Source of the DNA: Methylococcales symbiont of Iophon sp. n. MRB-2018
GTDB taxonomy: Bacteria; Pseudomonadota; Gammaproteobacteria; Methylococcales; Methylomonadaceae
Length of the DNA: 64,000 nucleotides
Reading direction: 5' to 3'
Assembly: GCA_003666325.1 (NCBI GenBank)
Contig: QPIL01000121.1
Coordinates: forward strand, 1 to 64,000
The translations under genes were made by a program, and so were the position numbers. Below, piece after piece: positions 50,570 to 63,367 of the stretch. Positions within the stretch are counted from its first letter, which is position 1. Every line of letters starts with the position of its first letter. The notes below the pieces were generated by a model that did no database searches, was not told where the DNA came from, and worked only from the letters and a program-made list of their open reading frames with translations.

Positions 50570-51373
50570 TTAACTATCCATTGCCTGACGCATGGATTTT
50601 GTTAATGCAATAATTTCTGCTTTTACTTTTTCTACGTTATCCAAATTTTCTTCAATTTTTTTAATAAATGCACTTCCTACCACAACACCATCAGCTAGTA
50701 CTGAAATAGTTTTTGCTGTTTTAGCATCTTTAATACCAAAACCAACAGCTATCGGTAAATCTGTATTTTCTCTAATTTCAGCCAGTTTACGTTTAACATT
50801 TTCCGTATCCAAATGACTCGCTCCAGTAACGCCTTTTAAAGAAACATAGTATAAATAGCCACTACCGAGTGCATCCATTTTCCTTATTCTTTCGGGCGGA
50901 CTGTTTGGTGCTGATAAAAAAATCGTATCAATATTTCTAGCCTTTAGTAAAGCAACGCATTCTTCGGCTTCTTCTGGCGGTAAATCAACGGTTAATACCC
51001 CATCCACTTCAGCACGTTGTGCTACATTGGCGAAAGCCTCATAGCCCATAATTTCAATAGGATTCAAATAGCCCATTAAGACAATCGGCGTTAATTGATC
51101 TTTTTTTCTAAATTCTGTTACCAGTGTCAATACACTAGACAATCCTATATGATGCTCTAAAGCACGCTCACTTGCTCGCTGAATCACAGGGCCATCAGCC
51201 ATGGGGTCTGAAAATGGTACTCCAACTTCAATAACATCTGCCCCTGCTGCAACCAACGCATGTAGCATAGGTACAGTAAAATCAGGATTTGGATCACCTG
51301 CGGTGATAAAAGGGATGAGTGCTTTGCGACCAGATTTAGCCAGTGCTTCAAAACGCATTTTTAAACGACTCAT
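50570..51373 (-). CDS. trpA: Tryptophan synthase alpha chain
   Basis: [37 protein letters not shown]. Confidence 0.95.
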   Translation of the reverse strand: MSRLKMRFEALAKSGRKALIPFITAGDPNPDFTVPMLHALVAAGADVIEVGVPFSDPMADGPVIQRASERALEHHIGLSSVLTLVTEFRKKDQLTPIVLMGYLNPIEIMGYEAFANVAQRAEVDGVLTVDLPPEEAEECVALLKARNIDTIFLSAPNSPPERIRKMDALGSGYLYYVSLKGVTGASHLDTENVKRKLAEIRENTDLPIAVGFGIKDAKTAKTISVLADGVVVGSAFIKKIEENLDNVEKVKAEIIALTKSMRQAMDS

Positions 51374-52572
51374 ATCTGAATCCCCTCACGTTCTGCCATG
51401 GTATGCATGTCTTTATCACCACGTCCAGATAAGCTAACAATGATAGTTTCATCATGCCTCATAGTTGGTGCCAATTTCATGGTGTAAGCTAAAGCATGGC
51501 TCGATTCTAGTGCAGGAATAATGCCTTCCAATTTAGTCAAGGCATGAAAACCCTCTAATGCTTCATTATCATTAATATTAACGTAATCTACTCGCCCAAT
51601 ATCTTTTAACCAAGAATGCTCAGGCCCTACGCCAGGATAATCAAGACCCGCTGAAATTGAATGAGTTTCAATGATTTCACCATCATCATCCGCCATCAGA
51701 TAAGTTCGGTTACCATGTAATACACCCGGTCTACCTGCACATAAAGGTGCCGAATGTCTTCCTGTTTCAACACCATCTCCAGCTGCTTCAACACCATATA
51801 TTTTGACAGAACTATCATCAATAAAGGGATGAAACAAACCAATAGCATTTGAACCACCACCCACGCAAGCTACTAATGCATCAGGCAGTTTCCCTGTCAT
51901 CTCCTGGCATTGCTGTTTAGCTTCACGCCCAATAATAGTTTGAAAATCTCTGACCATAGCTGGATAGGGGTGGGGCCCTGCAACGGTACCAATAATATAG
52001 AAGGTGTCATCAATATTAGTAACCCAATCCCTCATCGCTTCGTTTAATGCATCTTTCAAAGTACGAGAACCCGATTCAACAGGAATCACTGTAGCGCCCA
52101 ATAATTTCATCCGATACACATTGAGCTTTTGCCGTTTCACATCAACAGCGCCCATATAAACCACACATTCCAAACCCAGTCTTGCCGCAACTGTCGCCGT
52201 TGCCACACCATGTTGCCCTGCCCCCGTCTCGGCAATAATACGTGTTTTACCCATACGCTTTGCCAGCAAAGCCTGTCCTACCGTATTATTAACTTTATGG
52301 GCGCCGGTATGATTCAAATCTTCACGTTTTAAATAGATCTGGGCACCACCTAGCACCTTGCTCCATCGTTGCGCATGATAAAGCGGTGAAGGACGACCTA
52401 CATAATGGTTTAAATCATCATCCAGCTCTGCCATAAAACTAGGATCTTTCATGTAACGCTGGTACGCTTCATTTAATTCTGTAATAGCAGGCATTAATGT
52501 TTCTGCGACAAAAACCCCACCATAAGGTCCAAAATGACCTCTTTCATCCGGCATGTTATACCTGTCAGCCAT
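51370..52572 (-). CDS. trpB: Tryptophan synthase beta chain
   Basis: [38 protein letters not shown]. Confidence 0.96.
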   Translation of the reverse strand: MADRYNMPDERGHFGPYGGVFVAETLMPAITELNEAYQRYMKDPSFMAELDDDLNHYVGRPSPLYHAQRWSKVLGGAQIYLKREDLNHTGAHKVNNTVGQALLAKRMGKTRIIAETGAGQHGVATATVAARLGLECVVYMGAVDVKRQKLNVYRMKLLGATVIPVESGSRTLKDALNEAMRDWVTNIDDTFYIIGTVAGPHPYPAMVRDFQTIIGREAKQQCQEMTGKLPDALVACVGGGSNAIGLFHPFIDDSSVKIYGVEAAGDGVETGRHSAPLCAGRPGVLHGNRTYLMADDDGEIIETHSISAGLDYPGVGPEHSWLKDIGRVDYVNINDNEALEGFHALTKLEGIIPALESSHALAYTMKLAPTMRHDETIIVSLSGRGDKDMHTMAEREGIQI

Positions 52573-52586
52573 GTTAATTGTTCACC

Positions 52587-53210
52587 TTAATTATCGCCTT
52601 CTTTTACCTGTTGAATAAATGCAGCCATTTTTGCTACATCTTTAATACCTTTCTCAGTCTCAACTCCGCTACTAACATCTAATGCGTAAGGCCTAACTGA
52701 TTGTACTGCCAGTCTTGCATTATCCACATGCAAACCACCCGCCAAAACAATCGGCAAAGCACACTGCTTTGGAATTAAATCCCAGTCAAATTGATGCCCA
52801 CTTCCACCTTTAATTCCTAGCTGATATGCATCTAATAATAACGCAGAAGCATCATTATATTGTTCTGCTATTTGCAATACATCCCGCTGTTTTGTCATTC
52901 TAATCGCTTTCAGATAAGGCTTGTTATAAATGTTACATCGGTTTGCTGGCTCGTTGCCATGAAATTGAATAACATCTATTGCCAGCTCATTTAATACTTG
53001 CTTTATTTGAGATTCTTGCTCATCAACAAATAATGCAACGACAGAGACAAATGCAGGCAATGCATTAACAATATTTCTCGCTTGTTCAATGCTGATAGAA
53101 CGAGGGCTAGGTGGGTAAAAAACCAAACCAATCGCATCTACACCCAGTTTTGCAGCCGCCACTGCATCTTCTACCCGAGTAAAACCACAAATTTTAATGC
53201 GAGTACGCAT
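52587..53210 (-). CDS. trpF: Phosphoribosylanthranilate isomerase
   Basis: KICGFTRVEDAVAAAKLGVDAIGLVFYPPSPR. Confidence 0.94.
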   Translation of the reverse strand: MRTRIKICGFTRVEDAVAAAKLGVDAIGLVFYPPSPRSISIEQARNIVNALPAFVSVVALFVDEQESQIKQVLNELAIDVIQFHGNEPANRCNIYNKPYLKAIRMTKQRDVLQIAEQYNDASALLLDAYQLGIKGGSGHQFDWDLIPKQCALPIVLAGGLHVDNARLAVQSVRPYALDVSSGVETEKGIKDVAKMAAFIQQVKEGDN

Positions 53211-53413
53211 AAGTCCTCTCTAAAAACAGGCTTGCTAGAATAACATAGAATAAGACTTAGCTATTAGTTGAAATATTCTGCTTTACTTAGAACTCCCCCA
53301 ACATAGCTATGAGTACCTGAGTCAATTATAACGGGAGGTCATACCCTCCATTGCGATATAAAAAATCGTGACACCTCTTTATTTTTATTGTAAATACCCT
53401 GCAAAAATAGCTT

Positions 53414-53848
53414 TCATCTGCTTGGTACCCCTTTATTAGCCAGTTCGTCCGCTTTTTCATTTCCGACATTACCAGAATGACCTTTTACAAAAATCCAGTC
53501 AATTTTATGGCGAGTAATTGCTGAATCCAGTCGGCGCCATAAATCATCGTTTTTAACAGGCTTTTTAGCGACTGTTTTCCATCCTCTTTTTTTCCAATTA
53601 TCTATCCATTCAGTGATGCCTTTTAACACATACTTAGAATCTGTATGTAACAACACAGTGCTTGGTTTTTTTAAAGTTTCCAGCGCCATAATAGTAGCCA
53701 TCAATTCCATACGATTATTTGTTGTATCTTGCTCTCCACCGTATAGCTCCTTTTCAGTCGATTTGTATTGCAGTAAAACGCCCCACCCTCCCGGACCGGG
53801 ATTTCCTTTGCATGCTCCATCTGTATATATAATGATCTGCTCAGTCAT
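53414..53848 (-). CDS. rnhA: Ribonuclease HI
   Basis: [39 protein letters not shown]. Confidence 0.96.
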   Translation of the reverse strand: MTEQIIIYTDGACKGNPGPGGWGVLLQYKSTEKELYGGEQDTTNNRMELMATIMALETLKKPSTVLLHTDSKYVLKGITEWIDNWKKRGWKTVAKKPVKNDDLWRRLDSAITRHKIDWIFVKGHSGNVGNEKADELANKGVPSR

Positions 53849-54563
53849 ATTTATTTTTCTTGTGTGTGTTTGATTTTAATCCGTTAGAGGCTGTTGCAAA
53901 GCTAACAGTTTTAAATTTTATCGGTGTTAATGGAATTAATTGATATTGTCTTTTAGTGGCGCGTACTGCATAAGCCATAGAAAAGAAGGTTCTTTTACTT
54001 AATTTAAACTGTCCTGATGTGGTTTTAATTGAATCTAAATTGATTTCAGAAGTGGTTGTGATTTCAAAATTAAGCAATTTCAACCAATCAGAAATTCTTC
54101 TGCGCATAATAAAATGTCCTAGCCATGAATCTGACATTTTAATATCCCACAAAAACTGCAAACGAATCCAAAAACTCAAAGGATTAAAATTTAAAAAAAT
54201 AACCTCGCCTTCTGCTTTTAATACCCGCTCTATTTCTCTCATAGTTTGAAATCGGTTTGCATCAAATTCTAATAAATGCGGCACGATAACCAAATCTACT
54301 GTTTCACTCTGAATGGGAAGCCCACATGATTTGGCTCTTATTTTTACAGCATTGGCACAGCCCTTACTTTCAATATCAAGAATGCTGTATTTTTGAAAAA
54401 AAGAACAGTCTATAAACTCATATTCCCAGCCTAAATAACCCAACTGCATAATGGTTTGTTTACAACTTACTGTGATTGAACGCCTTAAATAATCGCGTTC
54501 AAGCTTTTGTAATAATTTACCGTGTGGTGTTTCATAAAATGAAAACAAAAATTTTCTTTTCAT
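53841..54563 (-). CDS. Class I SAM-dependent methyltransferase-like protein
   Basis: [49 protein letters not shown]; overlaps rnhA. Confidence 0.82.
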   Translation of the reverse strand: MKRKFLFSFYETPHGKLLQKLERDYLRRSITVSCKQTIMQLGYLGWEYEFIDCSFFQKYSILDIESKGCANAVKIRAKSCGLPIQSETVDLVIVPHLLEFDANRFQTMREIERVLKAEGEVIFLNFNPLSFWIRLQFLWDIKMSDSWLGHFIMRRRISDWLKLLNFEITTTSEINLDSIKTTSGQFKLSKRTFFSMAYAVRATKRQYQLIPLTPIKFKTVSFATASNGLKSNTHKKNKYD

Positions 54564-54637
54564 ATCTCAGTTGAAAAATAGGTCGTTTTGTATATAATCA
54601 GACAATTGCAACAACTTTGTAAACCAAATTAATAACC

Positions 54638-55999
54638 ATGTTATCAATAATTCCTAAAAAATTATTCATTTTTTCCCTTTATCCTATTTTATTAATTGCC
54701 GCAGGATGTGCAGAAAAGCCCATTAAACATGTCTATATTAATGAAAATCCTGCTCCAATACAGCAAGTTTCAAATACTCCCGTTATAAACCCTGAGCCCT
54801 TAGCACAAGATACCAGTGTTGAAGAAATAAAACCAATAGACATTGTGCCCCACAAAACGGTTTGGGAGCGTTTATTTTCCTTATATGCTCTAGCTGATAT
54901 TGATAATGAACGAATAGATAAAGAAGTAAAAAGATTTCTTAAAAATCCTGAATATTTAACTAAAATCCAACACCGTGCAGAACCTTATCTGTATTTTATT
55001 CTTGACCAGATTGAGGCAAAACAAATTCCAGGGGAATTCGCTTTACTTCCCGTTATAGAAAGTGCATTTTTACCCAATGCCGTATCAAAAAGCAAAGCTT
55101 CAGGACTTTGGCAGTTTATGCCAGCTACAGGACGTTTTTTTGGTCTAAAACAAAACCAGTGGTATGACGGTCGCAATGATATATATGCTTCCACACAAGC
55201 TGCTACCACTTATCTACAACAATTAGGAAAACTATTTGATAATGACTGGATGCTGGCTTTAGCTTCCTATAATGCAGGGAAAGGAACCATAAAAAAAGCA
55301 CAAAAATTAAACAGCGAAAATAATTTAGCGACCGATTATTGGTCAATTTCGTTACCTACAGAAACTATGAATTATGTGCCACGGCTACTGGCTATTGCTA
55401 AAATATTTACCCATTCAGAAAAATATAATATTCCTTTATATCCCATAGCCAATAAACCTTATTTTGAAGTGGTTACTATCGACTCTCAAATTAATTTAAG
55501 TCTGGCAGCAAAAATGGCACAAACTCCCATTAATAGCTTTTTTATCTTAAACCCTGCCTTTAAACGATGGAGTACTGACCCAGATGGCCCTTACCATCTT
55601 CTCATTCATGCTGAAAAAGTCGATACCTTTAACAAACAGTTAATGGCTACTCAGATTAAAGATAGAATGCACTGGATACGTCACAAAATAAATGAAGGAG
55701 AGAATTTGGGTGTCATTGCAAAAAAATATAACACCACAGTTAATGCGCTAAAACAAAGTAATCATTTAGACAACGCCAATATTCGTGCTGGAAAATATTT
55801 ACTGATTCCTGACTCGTCTGCTCAGTTAGTTTCAGATACAAACACCATCCCGCAACAACTTTACATTGTAAAAAGTGGCGACACCTTCTGGGGTATAGCC
55901 CGTCAATTTGCAGTAAAAAGCAAAGATATTGCAAAATGGAACAACGTGCCCTTATCTAAAACCTTACAACCTGGGCAAAAACTGATCATAAAAGGGTAA
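54638..55999 (+). CDS. mltD: Membrane-bound lytic murein transglycosylase D with LysM repeats
   Basis: Lipobox; ESAFLPNAVSKSKASGLWQFMPATGRFFGL; two C-terminal LysM segments. Confidence 0.92.
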   Translation: MLSIIPKKLFIFSLYPILLIAAGCAEKPIKHVYINENPAPIQQVSNTPVINPEPLAQDTSVEEIKPIDIVPHKTVWERLFSLYALADIDNERIDKEVKRFLKNPEYLTKIQHRAEPYLYFILDQIEAKQIPGEFALLPVIESAFLPNAVSKSKASGLWQFMPATGRFFGLKQNQWYDGRNDIYASTQAATTYLQQLGKLFDNDWMLALASYNAGKGTIKKAQKLNSENNLATDYWSISLPTETMNYVPRLLAIAKIFTHSEKYNIPLYPIANKPYFEVVTIDSQINLSLAAKMAQTPINSFFILNPAFKRWSTDPDGPYHLLIHAEKVDTFNKQLMATQIKDRMHWIRHKINEGENLGVIAKKYNTTVNALKQSNHLDNANIRAGKYLLIPDSSAQLVSDTNTIPQQLYIVKSGDTFWGIARQFAVKSKDIAKWNNVPLSKTLQPGQKLIIKG

Positions 56000-56334
56000 C
56001 TTGACAACTAGCCACTCCCCTTAGAGTGATTCCTCGGTCAAGGCCGTTTGAATAGCAACAAGAGAATTAGTGCCTTTGCTTGCCATCGTTTGCAGCTAAC
56101 TTGATATGGCGAGACCTCAGCATAGCACAATAAACATGGGCATAAACCTCAGAACAAAAGCACCCTCGATACTTTTTGTCGCCCCATAAATGATATGATG
56201 AGCTCAACTGAAAATGTTTCTGCATCAAAAAAACTATAGAACCATGGTCATCGTGACTTACCCTATTCAATCAAAAGCACACAAAAAAAAGAAACTAACA
56301 CTTTTTCAGCTCCTTTTGTCCCCTAAATTAATAA

Positions 56335-57456
56335 TTGAATAAACAGGATCAACTAGAAATGCAAACTAAAACGGATGGTGATTTTCAACAAGAAAGTAGT
56401 ACGGATAAACCTTATTTGGCTGACTTTAAATCACTGACTGCTGAAATAAAACGTCGAGGACTCTATCAAAGAGATACTAAACGAGCCTATATTGAGCTCA
56501 TTGCTCATATTGTTATTTCTATTGTCGGCATCGCTCTATTTATTGTCTTTGACAACATCTTTAGCCGAATACTTTCTGCTTTAATTATGGCATCTGGTTT
56601 ATTAGGGATTGGCACACATACACATAACTCCTCACATAATGCCAGTTCTGAAAAAAACTCGATTGATGATTTTTTAACTTATCTTGGCTATTCGACCCTA
56701 TTAGGTTTCTCTGCTCTTTTTTGGAAATACAAACACTGCATTGTTCATCATAGCAATCCAAATATTCTGGGAATTGATGAAGATATCGACTTAATGCCCT
56801 TTTTTGCTATCACTGAAGATGATTTAAAAAAGGTAGGTAATTTAGGACATTTTTATCACAAGTTTATCCAGCCTGTTATTTTTCCTTTCATGATCAGTCT
56901 GACCGCTTTTAATATTCAACGCCAAGCATGGACCTTCTTGATTAAAGCCTTATTAGACAATAAAAAACGTAAAACCATACATTGGATTGATTTAGCTTAT
57001 AATCTGCTACACATATTAGCTTGGCTAATTATTCCTATGCTGTTTTTTCCCCCCATTGCGGTCATAGAATTTTATATATTAAGAAACGTACTGCTAGGCT
57101 ACGCCTTATTTTTTATGCTGGGTTCTTCACATTTACCAAGTGAAGCCGTTTGTAGCGTAGCAGATCAGCAACGTGCTGATTTCGCACTTAAGCAGACCGC
57201 TGCCACCATTAATATTAGAACCAACCGTTATGGTCGTTTTCTGATGTCGGGACTTGATTATCAAATAGAACATCATTTGTTTCGTGGAGTCAGCTATACC
57301 CGCCTACCAGAGCTTAACGAACTGGTAAAAGAATACTGTAGATATCAAAATTACCCACATAATACACTGGGTTTTTTTGAAGCTTCGTGGAAAACAATTA
57401 CGGTTTTTTACACACCAAAACCTGTACACACTGACCTGCAAAAGCTGATTAGCTAA
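56335..57456 (+). CDS. Fatty acid desaturase family protein
   Basis: His boxes HNSSH, HHSN, QIEHHLF; TTG start at 56335 or ATG at 56359. Confidence 0.85.
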   Translation: MNKQDQLEMQTKTDGDFQQESSTDKPYLADFKSLTAEIKRRGLYQRDTKRAYIELIAHIVISIVGIALFIVFDNIFSRILSALIMASGLLGIGTHTHNSSHNASSEKNSIDDFLTYLGYSTLLGFSALFWKYKHCIVHHSNPNILGIDEDIDLMPFFAITEDDLKKVGNLGHFYHKFIQPVIFPFMISLTAFNIQRQAWTFLIKALLDNKKRKTIHWIDLAYNLLHILAWLIIPMLFFPPIAVIEFYILRNVLLGYALFFMLGSSHLPSEAVCSVADQQRADFALKQTAATINIRTNRYGRFLMSGLDYQIEHHLFRGVSYTRLPELNELVKEYCRYQNYPHNTLGFFEASWKTITVFYTPKPVHTDLQKLIS

Positions 57457-57524
57457 GACTCAAGACTCAGGATTCAGGATTCAGGATTCAGGATTCAGGA
57501 TTCAGGATTCAGGATTCAGGATTC
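57455..57524. repeat. Tandem heptamer array (aagactc)x2 then (aggattc)x8
   Basis: Directly read; array overlaps the desaturase stop codon. Confidence 0.95.
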
Positions 57525-57650
57525 AGAACTAAAGTAACTGGAACCTCTGTTACACGTCATTCCCGAAGTCTGTTATCGGAAATCTAGTTTTAAGTATCTG
57601 GATTCCTGCTTAAAACATGCAGAAATTACGGAGGGAGTGACGCGGATCTT

Positions 57651-57847
57651 ATACCCTATTCAACAAATAACTGTGAATGAAAGAGGTTTAGTTGCTCTGT
57701 GTTTAGGTTGGTTTTGTTAGTATGGTTTATCAGCAAAACGACCAATAAATAGCTGTTATTTTACCAAATACTGCTTGTTTTGTCTATGATTTTTGTTTAA
57801 TTTATTGTTACAAATCAGATGGTTGTTGTGTTTTTAAGGGTTGATTA
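57651..57847. repeat. Element A copy 2 (inverted relative to 2250..2448)
   Basis: Reverse complement aligns along its length with 2250..2448. Confidence 0.8.
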
Positions 57848-58045
57848 AATAAAGTGTTCAGTATTAATCAGCTTGGGGCTTTAACGAAGGGAACATAGCA
57901 GGCTATGTGAGCTAAGTTGCAACGCCTAAGATGGATAAAAAGAGCCACAAGACGACATGGTTATTTATTGCCAGTTGCCTAACTGGCAGTAAGGAAATAG
58001 ATAGACTCACACGGACACGACTGTGCCAAGTATAGGCAATGGATG

Positions 58046-59410
58046 TTATTTCTTTTTAGGTCTTATCCAGCCAATGACAGACATTTGTTTAGACCTTGAC
58101 AAGCTTAATTTCTGCTCGGGTGCATCCTTGGTTATGGTTGAGCCTGCACCTATTGTTGCACCTTTTCCCACAGTGACAGGTGCAATTAACTGTGTATCAG
58201 AACCAATAAAAACATCATCTTCTATGACTGTTTTAAATTTATTCACACCATCATAATTACAGGTTATAGTCCCTGCCCCAATATTCACTTTACTACCTAT
58301 GCTTGCATCGCCAATATAACTTAGGTGATTAATTTTACTGCCTGTGTCAATTGTTGATTTCTTGATTTCCACAAAATTACCAATATGTACTTCACTAGCC
58401 AATTCTGCTTGCGGTCTTAATCTGGCAAAAGGCCCTATCCGGCAACCTGCACCAATTACAGCATCTTCAATAATACAATGCGCCAATATTTCTACATCAT
58501 CAGCAATCACTGCATTCTTCACTATACTATTAGCACCAATCTTGACATTGTTACCAATAGAATTACATCCCTCAAATAACACATTGATATCCACCTCAAC
58601 ATCTTGCCCTAGATGCTGAAAAGTGCCTCGCACATCAACTCTTGTTGGGTCGCGCAAGCTGACACCTTGTTCCATCATTTTCTCAGCTTGCTCTAATTGA
58701 TAGACTCTTTCTAAATATGCCAGTTGTTTTCGATCATTAACGCCTAATACTTCATCCTGACTTTGAGGCTGATTAGTTTTAACTTCAATTCCTTCATTAA
58801 CTGCCATTTCGATAATATCGGTTAAATAAAATTCATTTTGGGCATTACTGTTTTGCAAGCTGGACAACCAGTTTTTTAGCAAATAACCTGGTGTAGCAAT
58901 AATCCCTGTATTGCCTTCATCAATTAATTTTTCTGCAACACTGGCATCTTTTTCTTCAACAATTTTTTGTACCTCACCACCATCTGACCGAACTATTCGT
59001 CCATAGCCTGTTGGGTTATCAAGATTTACAGTTAATAAACCAATCGATTGACTGGATACATTTTTTAATAATTTATCAATAGAACTTTTCTTTAACAACG
59101 GTACGTCGCCATATAAAATCAAAACTTTATCGTCATCATCAATAAAATTTACTGCTTGTTGCACGGCATGTCCTGTGCCTAGTTGTTGCTTTTGTTCCAC
59201 CCAATTTGCATCCAACTGATTTAACGCTTGCTTGACCGACTCACCGCCATGTCCATAAATAATTACAATGTCATTATTGTCCAGTTGCCGACTGGTATCA
59301 TAAACATGTTGCAATAATGCACGCCCAGCAATTTTGTGTAAAACTTTGGGTTTTGACGAACGCATACGCATCCCTTGTCCAGCTGCTAAGATGATTGTTT
59401 TAATACTCAT
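58046..59410 (-). CDS. glmU: Bifunctional N-acetylglucosamine-1-phosphate uridyltransferase / glucosamine-1-phosphate acetyltransferase
   Basis: IILAAGQGMRMRSSKPKVLHKIAG, left-handed beta-helix C-terminus. Confidence 0.96.
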   Translation of the reverse strand: MSIKTIILAAGQGMRMRSSKPKVLHKIAGRALLQHVYDTSRQLDNNDIVIIYGHGGESVKQALNQLDANWVEQKQQLGTGHAVQQAVNFIDDDDKVLILYGDVPLLKKSSIDKLLKNVSSQSIGLLTVNLDNPTGYGRIVRSDGGEVQKIVEEKDASVAEKLIDEGNTGIIATPGYLLKNWLSSLQNSNAQNEFYLTDIIEMAVNEGIEVKTNQPQSQDEVLGVNDRKQLAYLERVYQLEQAEKMMEQGVSLRDPTRVDVRGTFQHLGQDVEVDINVLFEGCNSIGNNVKIGANSIVKNAVIADDVEILAHCIIEDAVIGAGCRIGPFARLRPQAELASEVHIGNFVEIKKSTIDTGSKINHLSYIGDASIGSKVNIGAGTITCNYDGVNKFKTVIEDDVFIGSDTQLIAPVTVGKGATIGAGSTITKDAPEQKLSLSRSKQMSVIGWIRPKKK

Positions 59411-59647
59411 TTTTTCAAACTATGCCTTTGGCTTTCCTGTAAAAATACATGCTAAGGAGGTGAAGGTTTAATAAATTACGGAAATTATTAGGCCCATTCT
59501 ATCGACTCTATTTCCTCCTAGCAATCAAATATATTCCTCACATCAATATAGGAATTAGCCCTGTTAGCACTAGATAAGACCATGAAAACGATAGAAATTT
59601 ATGCCATAATACATGGCTCGTCTTTGTTGTACTAACCATTACATTCC

Positions 59648-61666
59648 ATGTCGATAAGAAAAATTCTTGTTACCAGTGCCTTACCCTATGCTAATGGACC
59701 CATTCATTTAGGACATTTAGTTGAGTATATTCAAACAGATATATGGGTGCGCTTTCAAAAACAACGGGGAAATAACTGTATATACGTTTGTGCGGATGAT
59801 ACTCACGGCACCCCCATTATGCTTCGTGCTGATGACGAAGGCATTAGCCCTGATCAGTTGATTGCCCAAATAGAACAAGAACATCGCGCTGATTTTAATG
59901 ATTTTGATGTATTATTCGATAATTATCACAGCACTCATTCCGAAGAAAACAAAGGCTTATCCGAATTAATATACACGCGCCTACGCGATGCAGGTCATAT
60001 TAGCAAACGCACCATTACCCAGTCCTTTGATCCAGTAAAAAACATGTTTTTACCTGATCGTTTTATCAAAGGCGACTGTCCAAAATGTGCTGCCAAAGAC
60101 CAATACGGCGATAATTGTGAAGCCTGTGGTGCTACCTATTCCCCGACTGATCTAAAAAATGCAGTCTCAGTCGTGTCTGGTGAAAAACCTATAGAAAAAG
60201 ACTCTGAGCATTACTTTTTTAACCTGGCTGATTTTACTGACATGCTGAAAGACTGGACAACAGCAGAAGGCCATCTACAGCCTGAAGTCAAAAACAAAAT
60301 GGCAGAATGGTTAGAAAATGGCTTGCAACAATGGGACATTTCCCGTGATGCACCCTATTTTGGCTTTGAAATTCCCGATGCACCAGGCAAATATTTTTAT
60401 GTTTGGATGGATGCCCCTGTGGGTTATATGGCCAGCTTTAAAAACTTCTGCAAAAAACAAAACCTCGATTTTGATGCGTTTTGGGGGAAAGACAGCGATG
60501 TCGAACTTTACCATTTTATAGGTAAAGATATTATCTACTTTCACGCCTTATTCTGGCCTGCCATGTTAAGTGGTGCGGGCTTTAGGACACCTAGCGCAGT
60601 ATTTGCTCATGGTTTTTTAACCGTCAATGGTGAAAAGATGTCTAAATCGCGTGGCACATTTATCAAAGCACGTACTTATTTAGAACATCTAAACCCTGAG
60701 TATTTACGCTATTATTTTGCCGCAAAATTAACCAATAGCATTGATGATTTAGACTTGAATTTTGATGATTTCAGCCAACGGGTTAATTCTGACCTAGTCG
60801 GAAAAGTCGTTAATATTGCCAGTCGTTGCAGTGGTTTTATTAAAAAACGCTTTGATGGAAAATTATCAGCAAGCTGTGCCGAACCCGACTTATTTCAACG
60901 ATTTATTGATGCCAACGAACCCATAGCGGAACTCTATGAAAATCGTGAATTTGGCAAAGCCATGCGGGAAATTATGGCATTAGCCGATAAAGCCAATCAA
61001 TATATTGAAAATAAAAAGCCCTGGCTTGTCGCCAAAGAAGAAGGCAAAGATGCTGAACTGCATGCCATTTGTTCGATGGGCATTAATTGTTTCCGTCTAT
61101 TAGTTGCCTATTTAAAACCTGTTATTCCTGTTCTGGCTAAAAATACAGAAAGCTTTTTAAATATTGAGCCTCAGGTATGGCCAGCAGATGCCCAGCCTTT
61201 ATTAGATCATGCTATTAACCCATTCAAACCATTAATGACTAGGGTTGAAGCTGACAAAATTGATGCCATAGTTGAAGCATCCAAAGATAATCTGCAAAAA
61301 ACCAAAGCACCCAAAGCCAAGCAATTCGATCCTATTGCTGACACCATTGAGTTTGATGACTTTGCCAAGATTGATTTGCGTATCGCCAAAATTATCAAAG
61401 CAGAACAAATAGAAGGTGCTGAAAAATTACTGCAATTAACGCTGGATATTGGTGATGAAACACGCAATATCCTAGCTGGAATCAAGTCTGCTTACGCAGC
61501 CGAAGAGTTAAAGGGAAAATTAACCGTAGTAGTCGCTAATTTAAAACCCCGAAAAATGCGTTTTGGTTTATCCGAAGGCATGGTTTTAGCAGCGGGCCCA
61601 GGCGGTAAAGATTTATGGATACTATCCCCAGACCAAGGCGCACAAGCTGGAATGCGTGTTAAATAA
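59648..61666 (+). CDS. metG: Methionyl-tRNA synthetase
   Basis: [28 protein letters not shown]-terminal tRNA-binding domain. Confidence 0.97.
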   Translation: MSIRKILVTSALPYANGPIHLGHLVEYIQTDIWVRFQKQRGNNCIYVCADDTHGTPIMLRADDEGISPDQLIAQIEQEHRADFNDFDVLFDNYHSTHSEENKGLSELIYTRLRDAGHISKRTITQSFDPVKNMFLPDRFIKGDCPKCAAKDQYGDNCEACGATYSPTDLKNAVSVVSGEKPIEKDSEHYFFNLADFTDMLKDWTTAEGHLQPEVKNKMAEWLENGLQQWDISRDAPYFGFEIPDAPGKYFYVWMDAPVGYMASFKNFCKKQNLDFDAFWGKDSDVELYHFIGKDIIYFHALFWPAMLSGAGFRTPSAVFAHGFLTVNGEKMSKSRGTFIKARTYLEHLNPEYLRYYFAAKLTNSIDDLDLNFDDFSQRVNSDLVGKVVNIASRCSGFIKKRFDGKLSASCAEPDLFQRFIDANEPIAELYENREFGKAMREIMALADKANQYIENKKPWLVAKEEGKDAELHAICSMGINCFRLLVAYLKPVIPVLAKNTESFLNIEPQVWPADAQPLLDHAINPFKPLMTRVEADKIDAIVEASKDNLQKTKAPKAKQFDPIADTIEFDDFAKIDLRIAKIIKAEQIEGAEKLLQLTLDIGDETRNILAGIKSAYAAEELKGKLTVVVANLKPRKMRFGLSEGMVLAAGPGGKDLWILSPDQGAQAGMRVK

Positions 61667-61680
61667 TTTAAAGGCGAAAA

Positions 61681-63354
61681 ATGTTTTGTTATCACTGTCA
61701 AGAGGCTAAAAAAAACATTGTTTGTGATGTTACTGGCATCTGTGGCAAAAAAGAAGATGTCTCCTGCTTACAAGACTTATTAATGTATAGCATTAAAGGA
61801 CTGGCTTTTTATGCCCACAAGTCATTAGAATTCGACATTACTAAAACTAAAACAGATCAATTTATTGCCAAAGCTTTATTTTCAATGGTCACTAATGTCA
61901 ATTTTGATGAGGCAGACTTTGTGGCATTAATCGCTGAGGCAAATCAACGTAGAAACTCCCTACGCACACTTTTTTTGGCTGCTTATTTAGAAAAATATAA
62001 ACTCGCTTTTTCTGCAAGCATTCCCAAAGAGGCGCAATGGCAGTTTGACACTATCGACCAAGAAGCCTTTGTTGAAAAAGGGGCTGCTGTCGTTATTAAC
62101 AAAGACACTATTGACGATGAAGATTTACATGGTATACAGGAATGTCTGCTATACGCCACAAAAGGCTTGGCGTCACTAGCCGTCCATGCCCGTGAGCTTA
62201 ATGCAGAAAATCAAAATCTCTATCATTTTATTTATGAGGCTTTAAACTTTACCCTGCAAACTGGCAATAGTGTTGGCTCTGCATTAGCTATGAACATTAA
62301 ATGTGGGGAAATGGGCATTGCTGCCATGCTCATGCTGGATAAAGCCAACACCGCTCATTTTGGTCATCAACAACCGACGACTGTGCATAAAGATGTCTGG
62401 GACAAACCAGGCATTCTTGTTACCGGTCATGACATGCAAGATATTAAAGAGTTACTGCAACAAACAGCAGGAACTGGTATTGATATATACACACATGGAG
62501 AAGCCATTACTGCTCACGCTTATCCTGCCTTTAGAAAATTCTTTAATCTCGCTGGTAATTATGGCAATGCCTGGCAGGATCAACGCATCCAATTCAGTAA
62601 ATTCAAAGGCCCTATTCTAGTCAGCACCAATAGTATCCAACAACAAAAAAAGGATTATAAAGATAAAATATATACCACCGGCATGGTTGGCTGGCCAGGA
62701 GTACAACATATTGCAGATAGAAAGCCAGGACAAAGTAAAGACTTCAGTCAGCTTATAGAACAAGCCAAAACATCTGAAGCACCTACCTTATTGGTAGCAG
62801 GAAAAGTCAGTGTTGGCTATGCACATCATGCCTTAGCTGAATTACTGCCAGCCATTACCAAAGCCATTAATAACGGAGATATAAAGCATATTATTGTTTT
62901 GGCAGGATGTGATGGGCGTCACAAAGAACGTCGTTATTACACCCAGCTTGCCGAAGCCTTACCCAAAAAGACCCTTGTTTTAACAGCAGGTGACAACAAA
63001 TACCGTTTTCATGATCAGGACTTTGGTTTTATCAATGCTATTCCCCGTTTACTGGATGCAGGACAAAGCAATGACTTTATCTCTATTATTCTATTTTTAC
63101 AGTCCCTGCAAAAATCATTAAACTTACTGCATTTTAATGAACTACCCGTCTCCTATAACATTGCCTGGTATGAACAAAAGTCTCTCATCATTGTCTTGGG
63201 CTTGTTGTCAATGAACGTTAAAAACTTGCGACTTGGTCCAACTTTACCCCCATTTTTCAATGCAAATATACTCACATTATTAGCTGAAAGATTTTCCTTA
63301 AAAGGCATAGATACTGTAGAAAATGATATTGTTGCAATGATGGACGGCTTGTAA
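61681..63354 (+). CDS. hcp: Hydroxylamine reductase (hybrid cluster protein)
   Basis: [54 protein letters not shown]. Confidence 0.94.
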   Translation: MFCYHCQEAKKNIVCDVTGICGKKEDVSCLQDLLMYSIKGLAFYAHKSLEFDITKTKTDQFIAKALFSMVTNVNFDEADFVALIAEANQRRNSLRTLFLAAYLEKYKLAFSASIPKEAQWQFDTIDQEAFVEKGAAVVINKDTIDDEDLHGIQECLLYATKGLASLAVHARELNAENQNLYHFIYEALNFTLQTGNSVGSALAMNIKCGEMGIAAMLMLDKANTAHFGHQQPTTVHKDVWDKPGILVTGHDMQDIKELLQQTAGTGIDIYTHGEAITAHAYPAFRKFFNLAGNYGNAWQDQRIQFSKFKGPILVSTNSIQQQKKDYKDKIYTTGMVGWPGVQHIADRKPGQSKDFSQLIEQAKTSEAPTLLVAGKVSVGYAHHALAELLPAITKAINNGDIKHIIVLAGCDGRHKERRYYTQLAEALPKKTLVLTAGDNKYRFHDQDFGFINAIPRLLDAGQSNDFISIILFLQSLQKSLNLLHFNELPVSYNIAWYEQKSLIIVLGLLSMNVKNLRLGPTLPPFFNANILTLLAERFSLKGIDTVENDIVAMMDGL

Positions 63355-63367
63355 GCACGCTTTATCA

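Noticed and set aside
56067-56270. 67-aa reverse ORF between mltD and the desaturase
   Set aside because: Overlaps a solo Element C end; no recognisable domain and no clear RBS, possibly remnant sequence.
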